DNA of 64,000 nt from Solihabitans fulvus. Lineage in GTDB: Bacteria; Actinomycetota; Actinomycetes; Mycobacteriales; Pseudonocardiaceae. The DNA is taken from NCBI RefSeq assembly GCF_008386585.1, contig NZ_VUOB01000062.1, positions 18,018 through 82,017 on the forward strand. Reading direction: 5' to 3'. The position numbers and the translations under genes are program-made. The notes under the pieces were generated by a model that was not told where the DNA came from, searched no databases, and worked only from the letters and a program-made list of their open reading frames with translations. Position 1 is the stretch's first letter, and each line of letters starts with the position of its first letter. Shown one piece after another: positions 16,743 to 25,792 of this stretch.

Positions 16743-18731
16743 TCACTCCTTGTGGGGGACTACGACGGCTAGGGTCTGGTCCAGCGCGACCTGTTGGCCC
16801 GCCTGGACTCGCACTTCACTGAGCACCCCGTCGATCGGCGCGGTGACCGTGTGTTCCATCTTCATTGCCTCGACGACGAACAGCGGCTGGCCCGCAGTGA
16901 CGTGCTCGTCCTGCGCGGCCTTCACCACCAGCACCGTGCCGGGCATGGGGCTGGTGACCGGACCGCCGGCACCCTCGGCCTGATGTGCCGCGCCGGCAAG
17001 GAACTCCGTCTCGGTCAGCGCCCAGGTGCGACCCTCCGCACCGAGCCACAGCACGGTGTCACCGTTGCCGGCGCGCTTCGCGGTGGCGTATCGGCGGACC
17101 CGCCCGTCGTAGCGCACGACGAGCTGGTCTCCTTGCCGCGCAACGGATGCCGCCACCGACTCACCGTCGCCGACGCGCACCTGCGCGCGCTCGGCCACGC
17201 CGCGCACCCGCACCTCGGTGGACGGCCGACCCTGCGTCTCGATCCGCCACGTCGTCCACGCCGGCTCGCCGACCCGCCAGCCGCCGGGCAGCTCCCACGG
17301 GTCGGCGTCAGAACCGTTGGGGGTCAGGGACAACAGCCGTTCCAGGCCGGCCGCGGCGAGCACCTCGTCCGGCACGTCCTCGCTGACCAGGTCGTCCAGC
17401 CTGCGTTCCACCAGGCCGGTGTCGAGCCGGCCGGCGACGACGTCCTCGTCGGCCAGCAACGCCCGCAGGAACGGGATGTTCGTGGTGACGCCGAGCAGCA
17501 CGGTGTCGGCGAGCGCGGCGCGCAGCCTGCGCAGCGCCTCGTCCCTGGTGCGCCCGTACGCGACGTACTTGGCCAGCATCGGGTCGTAGTCGCTGCCGAC
17601 CGTGCTGCCGACCAACAGACCCGAGTCGACGCGGACGACGTCGGACGGCTCGCGCAGCGCCAGCACCTGGCCGCCGGTCGGCAGGAAGTTGCGGGCCGGG
17701 TCCTCGGCATAGACGCGCGCCTCCACGGCGTGGCCGGTCAGCGTCACCTCGTCCTGGGTGAGGTCGAGCGGCTCGCCAGCCGCGACCCTGATCTGCCACT
17801 CCACCAGGTCGAGGCCGGTCACCAGCTCGGTGACGGGGTGCTCGACCTGGAGCCGGGTGTTCATCTCCATGAAGCTGAGCTCGCCGGTCCTGCCGTCGGC
17901 GATGAACTCGACCGTGCCGGCGCCGACGTAGCCGACCGCGCGGGCCGCCTCGACCGCATGCGCGCCGACCTCGGCGCGCTTGGCCTCGTCGAGGAACAGT
18001 GACGGGGCCTCCTCGATGATCTTCTGGTGCCGCCGCTGAAGGCTGCACTCGCGCTCGCCGAGGTGCAGGACGTTCCCGTGCGCGTCGGCGAGCACCTGGA
18101 TCTCGATGTGCCTCGGCTCGGTGACGAACCGCTCGACCAGCAGGGTGTCGTCGCCGAACGCGCCGCGCGCCTCGCGCCGCGCCGAGGCGATGGACTCGAC
18201 CAGATCGGCCGCCGCGTCCACCCGACGCATGCCCTTGCCGCCGCCGCCAGCGGACGGCTTGAGCAGCACCGGGTAGCCGATCTCCTCGACGGCGGCGACC
18301 AGGTCGGCGTCGGTCATGCCGGCCTCGGTGCGGCCGGGCACGACCGGCACGCCGGCGGCCTGCACGGTCAGCTTCGCCCTGATCTTGTCGCCCATCGCGT
18401 CGATCGCGGCGGCCGGCGGCCCGACGAAGACCAGCCCGGCCCGCTCGCAGGCGAGCGCGAAGGCGGTGTTCTCGGCGAGGAACCCGTAGCCGGGGTGCAC
18501 GGCCTGCGCGCCGGTGTCCAGCGCGGCGGCCACGATCCGCTCGACGGACAGATAGCTGTCCCTTGCTGCGGCCGGGCCGATCCGCACGGCGACGTCGGCC
18601 TCGCGGACGTGCCGCGCGTCGGCGTCGGCGTCGCTGTACACGGCGACCGAGCGGATTCCCATGGCCCGCAGGGTGCGGATGATCCGGACCGCGATCTCGC
18701 CGCGGTTGGCGATCAGGACGGTGTCGAACAT
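16743..18731 (-). CDS. accA1: Acetyl/propionyl/methylcrotonyl-CoA carboxylase alpha subunit (biotin carboxylase + BCCP)
   Basis: 662 residues from ATG 18731 (MFDTVLIANRGEIAVRI, preceded by AGGCAGG). In-frame starts at 18767 and 18776 (the latter overlapping the accD1 stop as GTGA) would add up to 15 residues. Biotin carboxylase motifs are clear: HPGYGFLAEN, KPSAGGGGKGMR (ATP grasp) and FMEMNTRLQVEHPVTE. The biotinyl domain ends the protein with EAMKMEHTV, whose Lys (near residue 622) carries biotin. With accD1 and the acyl-CoA dehydrogenase this forms a leucine-degradation module, the likely substrate being 3-methylcrotonyl-CoA. Confidence 0.93.
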   Translation of the reverse strand: MFDTVLIANRGEIAVRIIRTLRAMGIRSVAVYSDADADARHVREADVAVRIGPAAARDSYLSVERIVAAALDTGAQAVHPGYGFLAENTAFALACERAGLVFVGPPAAAIDAMGDKIRAKLTVQAAGVPVVPGRTEAGMTDADLVAAVEEIGYPVLLKPSAGGGGKGMRRVDAAADLVESIASARREARGAFGDDTLLVERFVTEPRHIEIQVLADAHGNVLHLGERECSLQRRHQKIIEEAPSLFLDEAKRAEVGAHAVEAARAVGYVGAGTVEFIADGRTGELSFMEMNTRLQVEHPVTELVTGLDLVEWQIRVAAGEPLDLTQDEVTLTGHAVEARVYAEDPARNFLPTGGQVLALREPSDVVRVDSGLLVGSTVGSDYDPMLAKYVAYGRTRDEALRRLRAALADTVLLGVTTNIPFLRALLADEDVVAGRLDTGLVERRLDDLVSEDVPDEVLAAAGLERLLSLTPNGSDADPWELPGGWRVGEPAWTTWRIETQGRPSTEVRVRGVAERAQVRVGDGESVAASVARQGDQLVVRYDGRVRRYATAKRAGNGDTVLWLGAEGRTWALTETEFLAGAAHQAEGAGGPVTSPMPGTVLVVKAAQDEHVTAGQPLFVVEAMKMEHTVTAPIDGVLSEVRVQAGQQVALDQTLAVVVPHKE

Positions 18732-18772
18732 GGACCTGCCTGCCGGTTCGGGTGACTGGGTGGACATGGTGC

Positions 18773-20386
18773 TCACATCCGGAAGACGCCGTGGCTGACA
18801 GGTTCCAGCGGCGCGTTGGCCGCGCCGGACAACGCGAGCCCGAGCACCATCCTGGTGTCCATCGGGTCGATCACGCCGTCGTCCCACAGCCGCGCGGTGG
18901 AGTAGTACGGGTTGCCCTGGTCCTCGTACTGCTGCCGGATCGGCTGCTTGAACGCCTCCTCCTCGGCCTCCGGCCAGTCCGTGCCGCGCGCGGCCAGCTG
19001 GTCGCGGCGGACGGTGGCCAGCACCGAGGCGGCCTGTTCGCCGCCCATCACGGAGATGCGCGCGTTCGGCCACATCCAGAGGAACCTCGGCGAGTACGCC
19101 CTGCCGCACATCGAGTAGTTGCCAGCGCCGAAGGAGCCGCCGATGACGACGGTGAACTTGGGCACGCGGGCGCAGGCGACGGCCGTGACCATCTTCGCGC
19201 CGTGCTTGGCGATGCCGCCGGCCTCGTACTCGCGGCCGACCATGAACCCGGAGATGTTCTGGAGGAACACCAGGGGAACGCCGCGCTGGTCGCACAGCTC
19301 GATGAAGTGCGCGCCCTTCACGGCCGACTCGCCGAACAGGATGCCGTTGTTGGCGATGATGCCGACCGGGTGGCCGTGGATGTTCGCGAAGCCGGTGACC
19401 AGGGTGGCCCCGTACTCCTTCTTGAACTCGTGGAACCGGCTGCCGTCGACGATCCGCGCGATCACCTCGCGCACGTCGTAGGGCGTGCGGCTGTCGGTCG
19501 GCACGACGCCGTAGAGCTGGCCGGGGTCGACGGCGGGCTCCTCGACCGGCTCGAGCTGCCACGGGCGCGGGCTGCGCGGCCCGAGGGTGCTGATGATCGA
19601 CCGGACGATGCGCAGCGCGTGCTGGTCGTTGTCGGCGAGGTGGTCGGTCACGCCGGACACGCGGGAGTGCAGGTCGCCGCCGCCGAGCTCCTCGGCGGTG
19701 ACCACCTCGCCGGTCGCGGCCTTCACCAGTGGCGGGCCGCCGAGGAAGATGGTGCCCTGGTTGCGGACGATGACGGCCTCGTCGCTCATCGCCGGCACGT
19801 ACGCCCCGCCCGCGGTGCAGGAGCCGAGCACGGCGGCGATCTGCGGGATGCCCTTGGCGGACATGGTGGCCTGGTTGTAGAAGATTCGGCCGAAGTGCTC
19901 GCGGTCCGGGAAGACGTCGTCCTGTTTGGGCAGGAACGCGCCGCCGGAGTCGACCAGGTAGACGCAGGGAAGGTTGTTGTGCAGCGCCACTTCCTGGGCG
20001 CGCAGGTGCTTCTTCACCGTCATCGGGTAGTAGGTGCCGCCCTTGACGGTGGCGTCGTTGGCGACGACGACGCACTCCCTGCCGGAGATCCGGCCGACGC
20101 CGGTGATCATCCCGGCGGCCGGGGCGTCGTTGTCGTAGAGCCCGTCGGCGGCCAGCGGGGACAGTTCGAGGAACGGCGAACCGGGGTCGACGAGCGTGTC
20201 CACCCGATCCCTCGGCAGCAGCTTGCCCCGGTCCACGTGGCGGACGCGGGCCTGTTCGGGACCGCCGAGGCCGGCCTCGGCCAGTTTCGCCCGAAGCTCG
20301 TCCACCAGGACGGCGTGCTCCTTGGCATAGCGCTGGAACGCCTCGCCCGAAGGGTCGGCGGAGCTGCGCAGGACTGGGGCGTCCAT
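18773..20386 (-). CDS. accD1: Methylcrotonyl-CoA carboxylase-type beta subunit (carboxyltransferase)
   Basis: 537 residues with GAGGAG before ATG. Carboxyltransferase motifs: NDATVKGGTYYPMTVKKHLR, YLVDSGGAFLP, GSCTAGGAYVPAMSDE, IFLGGPPLVKAATGE and NISGFMVGREYEAGGIAKHG, ending with NPYYSTARLWDDGVIDP. This pattern is that of methylcrotonyl-CoA carboxylase beta chains. It transfers CO2 from carboxybiotin to the acyl-CoA. First gene of accD1-accA1-fadE; two copies of a 16-bp palindrome lie upstream and likely bind the TetR protein encoded at 21638-22297. Confidence 0.93.
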   Translation of the reverse strand: MDAPVLRSSADPSGEAFQRYAKEHAVLVDELRAKLAEAGLGGPEQARVRHVDRGKLLPRDRVDTLVDPGSPFLELSPLAADGLYDNDAPAAGMITGVGRISGRECVVVANDATVKGGTYYPMTVKKHLRAQEVALHNNLPCVYLVDSGGAFLPKQDDVFPDREHFGRIFYNQATMSAKGIPQIAAVLGSCTAGGAYVPAMSDEAVIVRNQGTIFLGGPPLVKAATGEVVTAEELGGGDLHSRVSGVTDHLADNDQHALRIVRSIISTLGPRSPRPWQLEPVEEPAVDPGQLYGVVPTDSRTPYDVREVIARIVDGSRFHEFKKEYGATLVTGFANIHGHPVGIIANNGILFGESAVKGAHFIELCDQRGVPLVFLQNISGFMVGREYEAGGIAKHGAKMVTAVACARVPKFTVVIGGSFGAGNYSMCGRAYSPRFLWMWPNARISVMGGEQAASVLATVRRDQLAARGTDWPEAEEEAFKQPIRQQYEDQGNPYYSTARLWDDGVIDPMDTRMVLGLALSGAANAPLEPVSHGVFRM

Positions 20387-20402
20387 GGGCTCCTCACAGG
20401 CA

Positions 20403-20445
20403 GTTAGCGGCCGTTAACCTGTGACCCATGTTAGCGGCCGCTAAC
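20403..20445. promoter_or_regulatory. Paired palindromic operators upstream of accD1
   Basis: GTTAGCGGCCGTTAAC (20403-20418) and the perfect palindrome GTTAGCGGCCGCTAAC (20430-20445), 27 bases apart. A matching copy, GTTAGCGTCCGCTAAC, precedes the TetR gene at 21609-21624. TetR operators are typically short palindromes like this and sit in the promoters they control. Confidence 0.8.
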
Positions 20446-20556
20446 GTCGCCGTCCACACGAGGCGGCTCAGGACGCGCATCCGGCCACAGACGCGCGTCC
20501 GGCCCGGGACACCGCGCGATGGCGGGTCCCGGGCCGGACGGGGAGGGCGTGGACCG

Positions 20557-20636
20557 TGGCCGACCGGGAGGGCCGGACCGTGGTCAGCCGGAGGGCTGGA
20601 CCGTGGTCAGCCGGAGGGCTGGACCGTGGTCAGCCG
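20557..20636. repeat. 23-bp tandem repeat downstream of the SGNH lipase gene
   Basis: Two exact 23-base units (20581-20603, 20604-20626), a degenerate one before (20557-20580) and a partial one after. The partial copy includes the lipase stop codon. No function evident. Confidence 0.85.
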
Positions 20637-21415
20637 ACGATCGCGGTCAGCGCGGGCGTGTAGCCGAGGATCTGGCCGTCCTGCGTCGGGTGGTAGGACT
20701 CCATGATCGGCCAGGTGAGGCTGTTCAGCCACCAGTCCGACGAGCAGATCTCGTGCCCGGCGAAGGTCTGCTGGCCGTCGAGGAAGCGGAAGCCGTGCGC
20801 GCTCGCGCGCTGGGAGATGACGCCGGCCAGCGTGTCCGAGCCGGAGTTGATGGCCGTCCGCTTGGTGTTGCTCAGGCCGACCGAACAGGAGCCGGGCACC
20901 TGGTAGATGTGCGGGTAGCCGACCACGACGACCGTCGCGCTCGGCGCGCGCCCGTGGATGTTGTTGTAGACGTTGTCCAGCAGGCCGGGCAGCGTGCCGG
21001 TGGCGTAGGCCTTCGCCGTGTTGACCCGGTTGATGCAGGACTGGTCGCTGCCGAAGGTGCAGCTGGAGATGACGTCGGAGAAGCCGGCGTCGTTCCCGCC
21101 GATCGAGATGGTGACCAGGTTCGTGCTGGCGTTGAGATCGCCGAGCTGGTTGTTCAGCACGTCCGAGGTCTTCGCGCCGGAGCAGGCGTCGAAGGCGAGG
21201 TTCGCGCCGTGGTTGGCGGCCCACTGGGCCGGGTACGCCTCGGGGCTGCGGTAGCAGCTGCCGCTGTCGCCGTAGTAGTCGCCGGTGCCGACACCGGACG
21301 AGTAGGAGTCACCAAGGGCAACGTAGTTGACCGTCGCGGCGCTGGCCGGCACGGCGAGCGCGAGCCCGGCGACGGCGGCGACGGCCGCGGTGAGGAGCGT
21401 TCGGACAAGGCGCAT
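20630..21415 (-). CDS. Secreted SGNH/GDSL-type lipase or esterase
   Basis: 261 residues from ATG 21415, with GGAGG upstream. Signal peptide with AXA-like cleavage (VPASAATVNY). Block I GDSYSSG gives the catalytic Ser, block III has SIGGNDAGF and block V has SYHPTQDG with the catalytic His; the usual Asp three residues before His is Glu here. Six Cys fit three disulfides, as in Streptomyces SGNH lipases. It would hydrolyse acyl esters outside the cell. It lies between the leucine operon and its probable regulator but reads away from the latter. Confidence 0.9.
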   Translation of the reverse strand: MRLVRTLLTAAVAAVAGLALAVPASAATVNYVALGDSYSSGVGTGDYYGDSGSCYRSPEAYPAQWAANHGANLAFDACSGAKTSDVLNNQLGDLNASTNLVTISIGGNDAGFSDVISSCTFGSDQSCINRVNTAKAYATGTLPGLLDNVYNNIHGRAPSATVVVVGYPHIYQVPGSCSVGLSNTKRTAINSGSDTLAGVISQRASAHGFRFLDGQQTFAGHEICSSDWWLNSLTWPIMESYHPTQDGQILGYTPALTAIVG

Positions 21416-21576
21416 TTCGGTGGCCTCCGCAGGGGATGTAACGCAGGGGTGTGACGCAGGCAACAACAGAGTTACCAGGCAGTAGGACCCCTACGGAAGA
21501 CCTTGGTCAATAGTTAACGAACAGTCCATCCGCTTTGCGAACAACGTCCACCGAGGTGCCACGATTCAGTCGTTGC

Positions 21577-21624
21577 GTTAACGATCGCTTACCTCGGGTC
21601 AATCGGAAGTTAGCGTCCGCTAAC
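21577..21624. promoter_or_regulatory. Operators in front of the TetR gene
   Basis: GTTAGCGTCCGCTAAC at 21609-21624 matches the accD1 operators. A weaker copy, GTTAACGATCGCTTAC, lies at 21577-21592. Their place just before the TetR gene suggests autoregulation. Confidence 0.75.
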
Positions 21625-21637
21625 CTGGCCGACTAGA

Positions 21638-22297
21638 GTGGGGTTCGTGCCGCCATCAACAGCGTCCGACAACGGCAAGCCCTCCCGCCGCGAACAGATC
21701 CTCACCGCGGCGGCGGAGTTGTTCGCCAGGCACGGCTTCCACGGGGTGGGCATAGACGACATCGGCGCCGCCGTCGGCATCTCGGGCCCTGCCCTCTACC
21801 GGCACTTCCGCAGCAAGGACGCCATGCTCGGGGAGATGCTGACCTCGATCAGCGAGCGCCTGCTCGACGGCGGCCAACGCAGGGTGGACGGCGCGACCGA
21901 CCCGGCGACCGCGCTGCGCGAGCTGGTGCGCTGGCACGTCGACTTCGCCCTGGACGACCCGGCGCTGATCACCGTGCAGATGCGCAACCTGGCCAACCTG
22001 ACCGACCCGGACCGCAGGCGGGTGCGCGCGCTCCAGCGCCGCTACGTCGAGGTCTGGGTGGACACCATCAGGGAGACGGTGTCCGGCGCCGACGAGCCAG
22101 CCGCGCGGGCGGCCGCGCACGCCGTCTTCGGGCTGATCAACTCGACCCCGCACAACGCGCACCTCGACCGGGGCCAGATGGCCGCGCTGCTCGGCCGGAT
22201 GGCCCTGGCCGCCCTGACCGCGGCCGGCGCGCGCGACGACGGCACCCCACCCACGCCCGCCCCTGCCGTTGCCCCCGCCGCAGGACAGGTGTCTTGA
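21638..22297 (+). CDS. TetR-family regulator, probable repressor of the leucine-degradation operon
   Basis: 219 residues from GTG 21638; GTG 21647 is equally possible. Helix-turn-helix: REQILTAAAELFARHGFHGV, IDDIGAAVGISGPALYRHF, RSKDAMLGEML. The C-terminal domain resembles regulators of acyl-CoA catabolism (RELVRWHVDFALDDPALITV). A 16-bp palindrome shared by its own promoter and that of accD1 points to direct control of accD1-accA1-fadE. In Mycobacterium tuberculosis the TetR protein BkaR (Rv2506) sits near the same genes and controls branched-chain amino acid breakdown; this may be its counterpart. The tail is Ala/Pro-rich. Confidence 0.88.
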   Translation: MGFVPPSTASDNGKPSRREQILTAAAELFARHGFHGVGIDDIGAAVGISGPALYRHFRSKDAMLGEMLTSISERLLDGGQRRVDGATDPATALRELVRWHVDFALDDPALITVQMRNLANLTDPDRRRVRALQRRYVEVWVDTIRETVSGADEPAARAAAHAVFGLINSTPHNAHLDRGQMAALLGRMALAALTAAGARDDGTPPTPAPAVAPAAGQVS

Positions 22298-22351
22298 CGG
22301 GACCGACATCAACTCGGCAACGGAGGGAATCTTCCGTACCCTGGCGCGTTA

Positions 22352-24667
22352 ATGGCGACCGACAGCGGGGGCGACGCGCAGGACACGGACGTCCGTGCCG
22401 GTGACGACGACGCCCGACACCATCACGGGTGGCCAGGCCTGCGGTTCCTGACCTGGCTGCCGGCCTGGTTCCGGTTCTCCGTCGTCGCCGTCATCGTGTT
22501 CGTCTGCGCGGTGGTCGCCTCGCGGCCCGGTGACGACCCCGCCCCGGTGCACCCCGTCGGCGACGTGGCCGCCGCGGCCAAGGCGCTGAACAGCCTCACC
22601 GACCCCAGCCCCGACCACGACCCCGCCGCCGACTTCCCCGCCGACTTCGTGAGCGTGCAGGGCACCGTCCCCAAGACGGTCCGGGGACCCGACGGCACGT
22701 TGCGCGCGATCAACCCCGGCGGCGGCTGCTCCGGCCCGGCCGGCGACACCGCCTGGGACTTCAGCGTCATCTGCGAGGCGCACGACCTCGGCTACGACCT
22801 GCTGCGCTACGCCGAGCACCAGGGCCAGCAGCTCGGCCCGGACGCCCGCAGGCGGCTGGACGACCGGCTGACGGCGGACATGCGCGCCCGCTGCGACGGC
22901 AACCCGCGCGGCTCGCTGGCCGAGTGCCACGCCGTCGCCGACGTCTACACGGCCGGGCTGGTGGTCAACTCCTGGCGGCAGCGCTGGGGACCGCCCCGGC
23001 ACGAGCCGGCCATCTCCTGGGCCGTCGGCATCGCGGCGATCGTCCTGCTGCTGATGGCCAGGATGCCCGGCCGCCGGGCCGGCAGGCGGCGGATCCCCGC
23101 GCCGCGCGTGGCGACGCTCCTGCCGGCCGCGCCGCGTCCGCCACCCGCCGACGCCCCGCACTACGACCGGTACGCGTCGTTCCTGCGGCTGGTGAGCCTG
23201 GCCGTCGTGGTGCTCGGGCAGTCCCTGCTGACCGTCGCCTACTGGGCCGGGGTCAGCGCGAACTGGCTGTGGCTGGTGACCTGGGTGGTCCAGGCCGCGC
23301 CGGTGTTCTTCTTCGCGGGCGGCCAGGCGAACCTGCTGAGCTGGCGTGCCGTGCAGGCCGAGCACGGCGGGTTCGGCCGCTACCTGACCGAGCGGATCTC
23401 CTGGCTGCTGCGGCCGATGCTCGCGTTCGTGCTCGCCTGGGTGGTGCTGCCGCTGCCGCTCGACCTGCTGGAGGCGCCGTCGGAGCGGGTCGCGGCGCTG
23501 AGCAGGCTGATCGCGCACCCGCTGTGGTTCCTCGGCGTCTACCTCGGCGCGGTGGCCGCGACCCCGGTGATGGCGTGGCTGCACCGCAGGCTGCGGTTCG
23601 CGGTGCCGCTCGGCCTCGGCGGGGCGGTCGCGCTGGTCGACGCGTGCCGGGTCGGCTTCGGCTGGGGCGCTGGCGGCTACGTGAACGTGGCGCTGGCCGC
23701 GTTGGTGCTGCAACAGCTCGGGTTCTGCTACGCCGACGGCGACCTGGCCCGGCTGTCCAGGCGAACCCTCGCCGTCGTCGGCGCGCTGTGCGTGCCGGCA
23801 CTGCTGCTGCTCACCTCGGGCGGCGGCTACCCGCGAAACATGATGGGCACGCCGGCCGAACCGGCCTCCAACATCAACCCGCCCACCTTCTGCCTGCTCG
23901 TGCTCGGCGTCGGGCAGCTGTGCGTGGCGATGCTGCTGCGGGACCGGGTGTCGGCGTGGCTGGCCGGGCACCGGCAGTGGCGGCTGGTGTGCTTCGCCAA
24001 GTCGACGCCGATCACCCTCTACCTGGCCTACCTGACCGTGCTGACCGTCGTGCTCGCGCTGCTCGGCGTGCTGGACGGCCCGGTGGTCACCGCGCTCGGC
24101 TGGCTGACCGGCCCGCGCTGGCTCGCGGTGCTCGCCGTGCTGCTGGTGCCGGCCCTGGTGCTGTGCCACCGCTTCGAGCGGCGCGTCCAGCTGTTCTCCC
24201 CGGTCGAGGGCATCGAGTCGCACCGGGGCAGGCTCGCCGCCACGCTCGGGGTGTTCTACGGGGCGCTCGGCGCGCTCGGCTTCGTGGTGACGGGGTTCGC
24301 CGGGAGCAGGGCGACGCTGGTCGTGCTGCCGGTCGACTCGCTCCAGAACCTGGTGCACCTGCTGCTGGGCTGGTACCTGGTGCACACCGCGCGGGTCGGC
24401 AGCTGCCACCGGCGGCTGCCCTGGCTGCTGACCGCCGTGGCCTGCGTGCCGCCGCTGCTGGACCCCGCGCCGGACCCGCTGGTCGTCGGCCTGCACGCGG
24501 CCACGATCTGCGTCGCGCTGCTCGCGGCGCTGCCGGGCCGCGCGCCCGGCGGGCCGGTCAGGCCCGGGTGGAATCGACTGTTGCCGCCGATGCTGCGCCT
24601 GCCGGCGCCGACCAGCGCTGCTCGATCCGACCGAAGCGCCACACCGCCAACGCAACCAGCCAGGTGA
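22352..24667 (+). CDS. Fusion: phospholipase A2-like domain, acyltransferase-3 membrane domain, DUF4383-like tail
   Basis: 771 residues. Residues 38-58 are a membrane segment. About 120-215 resemble prokaryotic phospholipase A2: CSGPAGDTAWDFSVICEAHD, then LGYDLLRYA, with the His-Asp pair and Cys residues of the family, placed outside the membrane. From about 223 there are many membrane helices resembling acyltransferase-3 (OafA-like) proteins, with FFFAGGQANLLSW and HPLWFLGVYLGAVAATPVMA. The last 130 residues have the DUF4383-like signature LQNLVHLLLGWYLVHTARVG. PLA2 releases a fatty acid from a phospholipid; acyltransferase-3 proteins move acyl groups across or onto envelope molecules. Coupling of the two in one chain is inference. 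The 3' end overlaps the convergent NicO gene by 110 bases. Confidence 0.82.
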   Translation: MATDSGGDAQDTDVRAGDDDARHHHGWPGLRFLTWLPAWFRFSVVAVIVFVCAVVASRPGDDPAPVHPVGDVAAAAKALNSLTDPSPDHDPAADFPADFVSVQGTVPKTVRGPDGTLRAINPGGGCSGPAGDTAWDFSVICEAHDLGYDLLRYAEHQGQQLGPDARRRLDDRLTADMRARCDGNPRGSLAECHAVADVYTAGLVVNSWRQRWGPPRHEPAISWAVGIAAIVLLLMARMPGRRAGRRRIPAPRVATLLPAAPRPPPADAPHYDRYASFLRLVSLAVVVLGQSLLTVAYWAGVSANWLWLVTWVVQAAPVFFFAGGQANLLSWRAVQAEHGGFGRYLTERISWLLRPMLAFVLAWVVLPLPLDLLEAPSERVAALSRLIAHPLWFLGVYLGAVAATPVMAWLHRRLRFAVPLGLGGAVALVDACRVGFGWGAGGYVNVALAALVLQQLGFCYADGDLARLSRRTLAVVGALCVPALLLLTSGGGYPRNMMGTPAEPASNINPPTFCLLVLGVGQLCVAMLLRDRVSAWLAGHRQWRLVCFAKSTPITLYLAYLTVLTVVLALLGVLDGPVVTALGWLTGPRWLAVLAVLLVPALVLCHRFERRVQLFSPVEGIESHRGRLAATLGVFYGALGALGFVVTGFAGSRATLVVLPVDSLQNLVHLLLGWYLVHTARVGSCHRRLPWLLTAVACVPPLLDPAPDPLVVGLHAATICVALLAALPGRAPGGPVRPGWNRLLPPMLRLPAPTSAARSDRSATPPTQPAR

Positions 24668-25691
24668 CCGCGAACAGCGCCACGATCGCGTAGCCGACGT
24701 AGTTGAGGTCGAGGCCGGCGATCCAGCCAAGTGGGCCGGACTCGATCCCCAGCTTCCTGGCCAGCAGGCCGACCAGCTCGACGAGCCCGATCACCAGCGC
24801 GACGGCGACGGACAGGCCGGTCACGGTCATGTTGTAGAAGACCTTGCGGACCGGCTTGGCGAACGCCCAGCCGTAGGCGAAGTTCATGAAGCAGCCGTCG
24901 ATCGAGTCGAGCAGGCTCATGCCGGCCGCGAACAGGATCGGCAGCACCAGGATCGCGTACCAGGGCAGGTTGAACGCGGCCGCGCCGCCTGCGAGCACCA
25001 GCAGCGAGATCTCGGTCGCGGTGTCGAAGCCGAGGCCGAACAGCAGGCCGAGCGGGTACATCTGCCACGGCTTGCGCACGGCCTTGGTGAGCCCGCCGAG
25101 CCAGCGGCTCATGAAGCCGCGCTCGTTCAGCCTGCGCTCCAGCTCGGCCTCGTCGAAGGTGCCGCTGCGCATCTGCCGGAACACCTTCACGATGCCGCGC
25201 AGCACGACCAGGTTGATGATGCCGATGATCAGCAGGAAGACGCCGGACACCAGGGTGCCGACGATGCCGGTGACCGAGTGCAGGGTGGAGCCGTCGTCCT
25301 GCACCTGGCCGGCCAGCGCCCGCACCCCGATGCCGAGCAGGAAGCACATCACGAACACGACGCTGGAGTGCCCGAGGGAGAACCAGAAGCCGACCGAGAG
25401 GGGCCGCCGGTCGTGCTCGCTGCCCTCCTGGGTCATCAGCTTCCTGGTGGTGTTGTCGATCGCGGCGATGTGGTCGGCGTCGAAGGCGTGCCGCATGCCG
25501 AGCGTGTAGGCGGTGAGCCCGAGGCCGACGCTGAACACCGCGCCGTCGCCGAGGTCGTAGTTCTTCGGCGCGACGAGCAGGAACAGCGTGCCCCAGCCCA
25601 CGACGTGCAGCAGGGCGATGAAGCCCGCCATCCCGGCGATGCTGGTCCACTCCCGCTTGCCCAGCGTCTTCGCTGTCCTCGGCGCCGCCAT
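24558..25691 (-). CDS. NiCoT-family nickel/cobalt transporter
   Basis: 377 residues from ATG 25691 (GGAGGA 7 bases upstream; the ATG at 25697 would be too close to that site). Signature of nickel/cobalt permeases (HoxN/NixA): RHAFDADHIAAIDN in helix II, with LGHSSVVF and LGFDTATEIS in later helices. It moves Ni2+ or Co2+ into the cell. No nickel enzyme or cobalamin gene is nearby and I see no cobalamin riboswitch upstream. The 3' 110 bases overlap the end of the PLA2 fusion gene. Confidence 0.93.
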   Translation of the reverse strand: MAAPRTAKTLGKREWTSIAGMAGFIALLHVVGWGTLFLLVAPKNYDLGDGAVFSVGLGLTAYTLGMRHAFDADHIAAIDNTTRKLMTQEGSEHDRRPLSVGFWFSLGHSSVVFVMCFLLGIGVRALAGQVQDDGSTLHSVTGIVGTLVSGVFLLIIGIINLVVLRGIVKVFRQMRSGTFDEAELERRLNERGFMSRWLGGLTKAVRKPWQMYPLGLLFGLGFDTATEISLLVLAGGAAAFNLPWYAILVLPILFAAGMSLLDSIDGCFMNFAYGWAFAKPVRKVFYNMTVTGLSVAVALVIGLVELVGLLARKLGIESGPLGWIAGLDLNYVGYAIVALFAVTWLVALAVWRFGRIEQRWSAPAGAASAATVDSTRA

Positions 25692-25792
25692 GGTCATTCC
25701 TCCTAGTCCCGGTTCTACGACCAGATTCTGGTACTTGCCACCTCCTGGCGACAGGTCTGGACGGGTGCGAGTGTTTCAGATCGCAACGATCT

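Noticed and set aside
25698..25792. Cobalamin riboswitch before the NiCoT gene
   Set aside because: No B12-box (GCCACTG-like) or core helices found.
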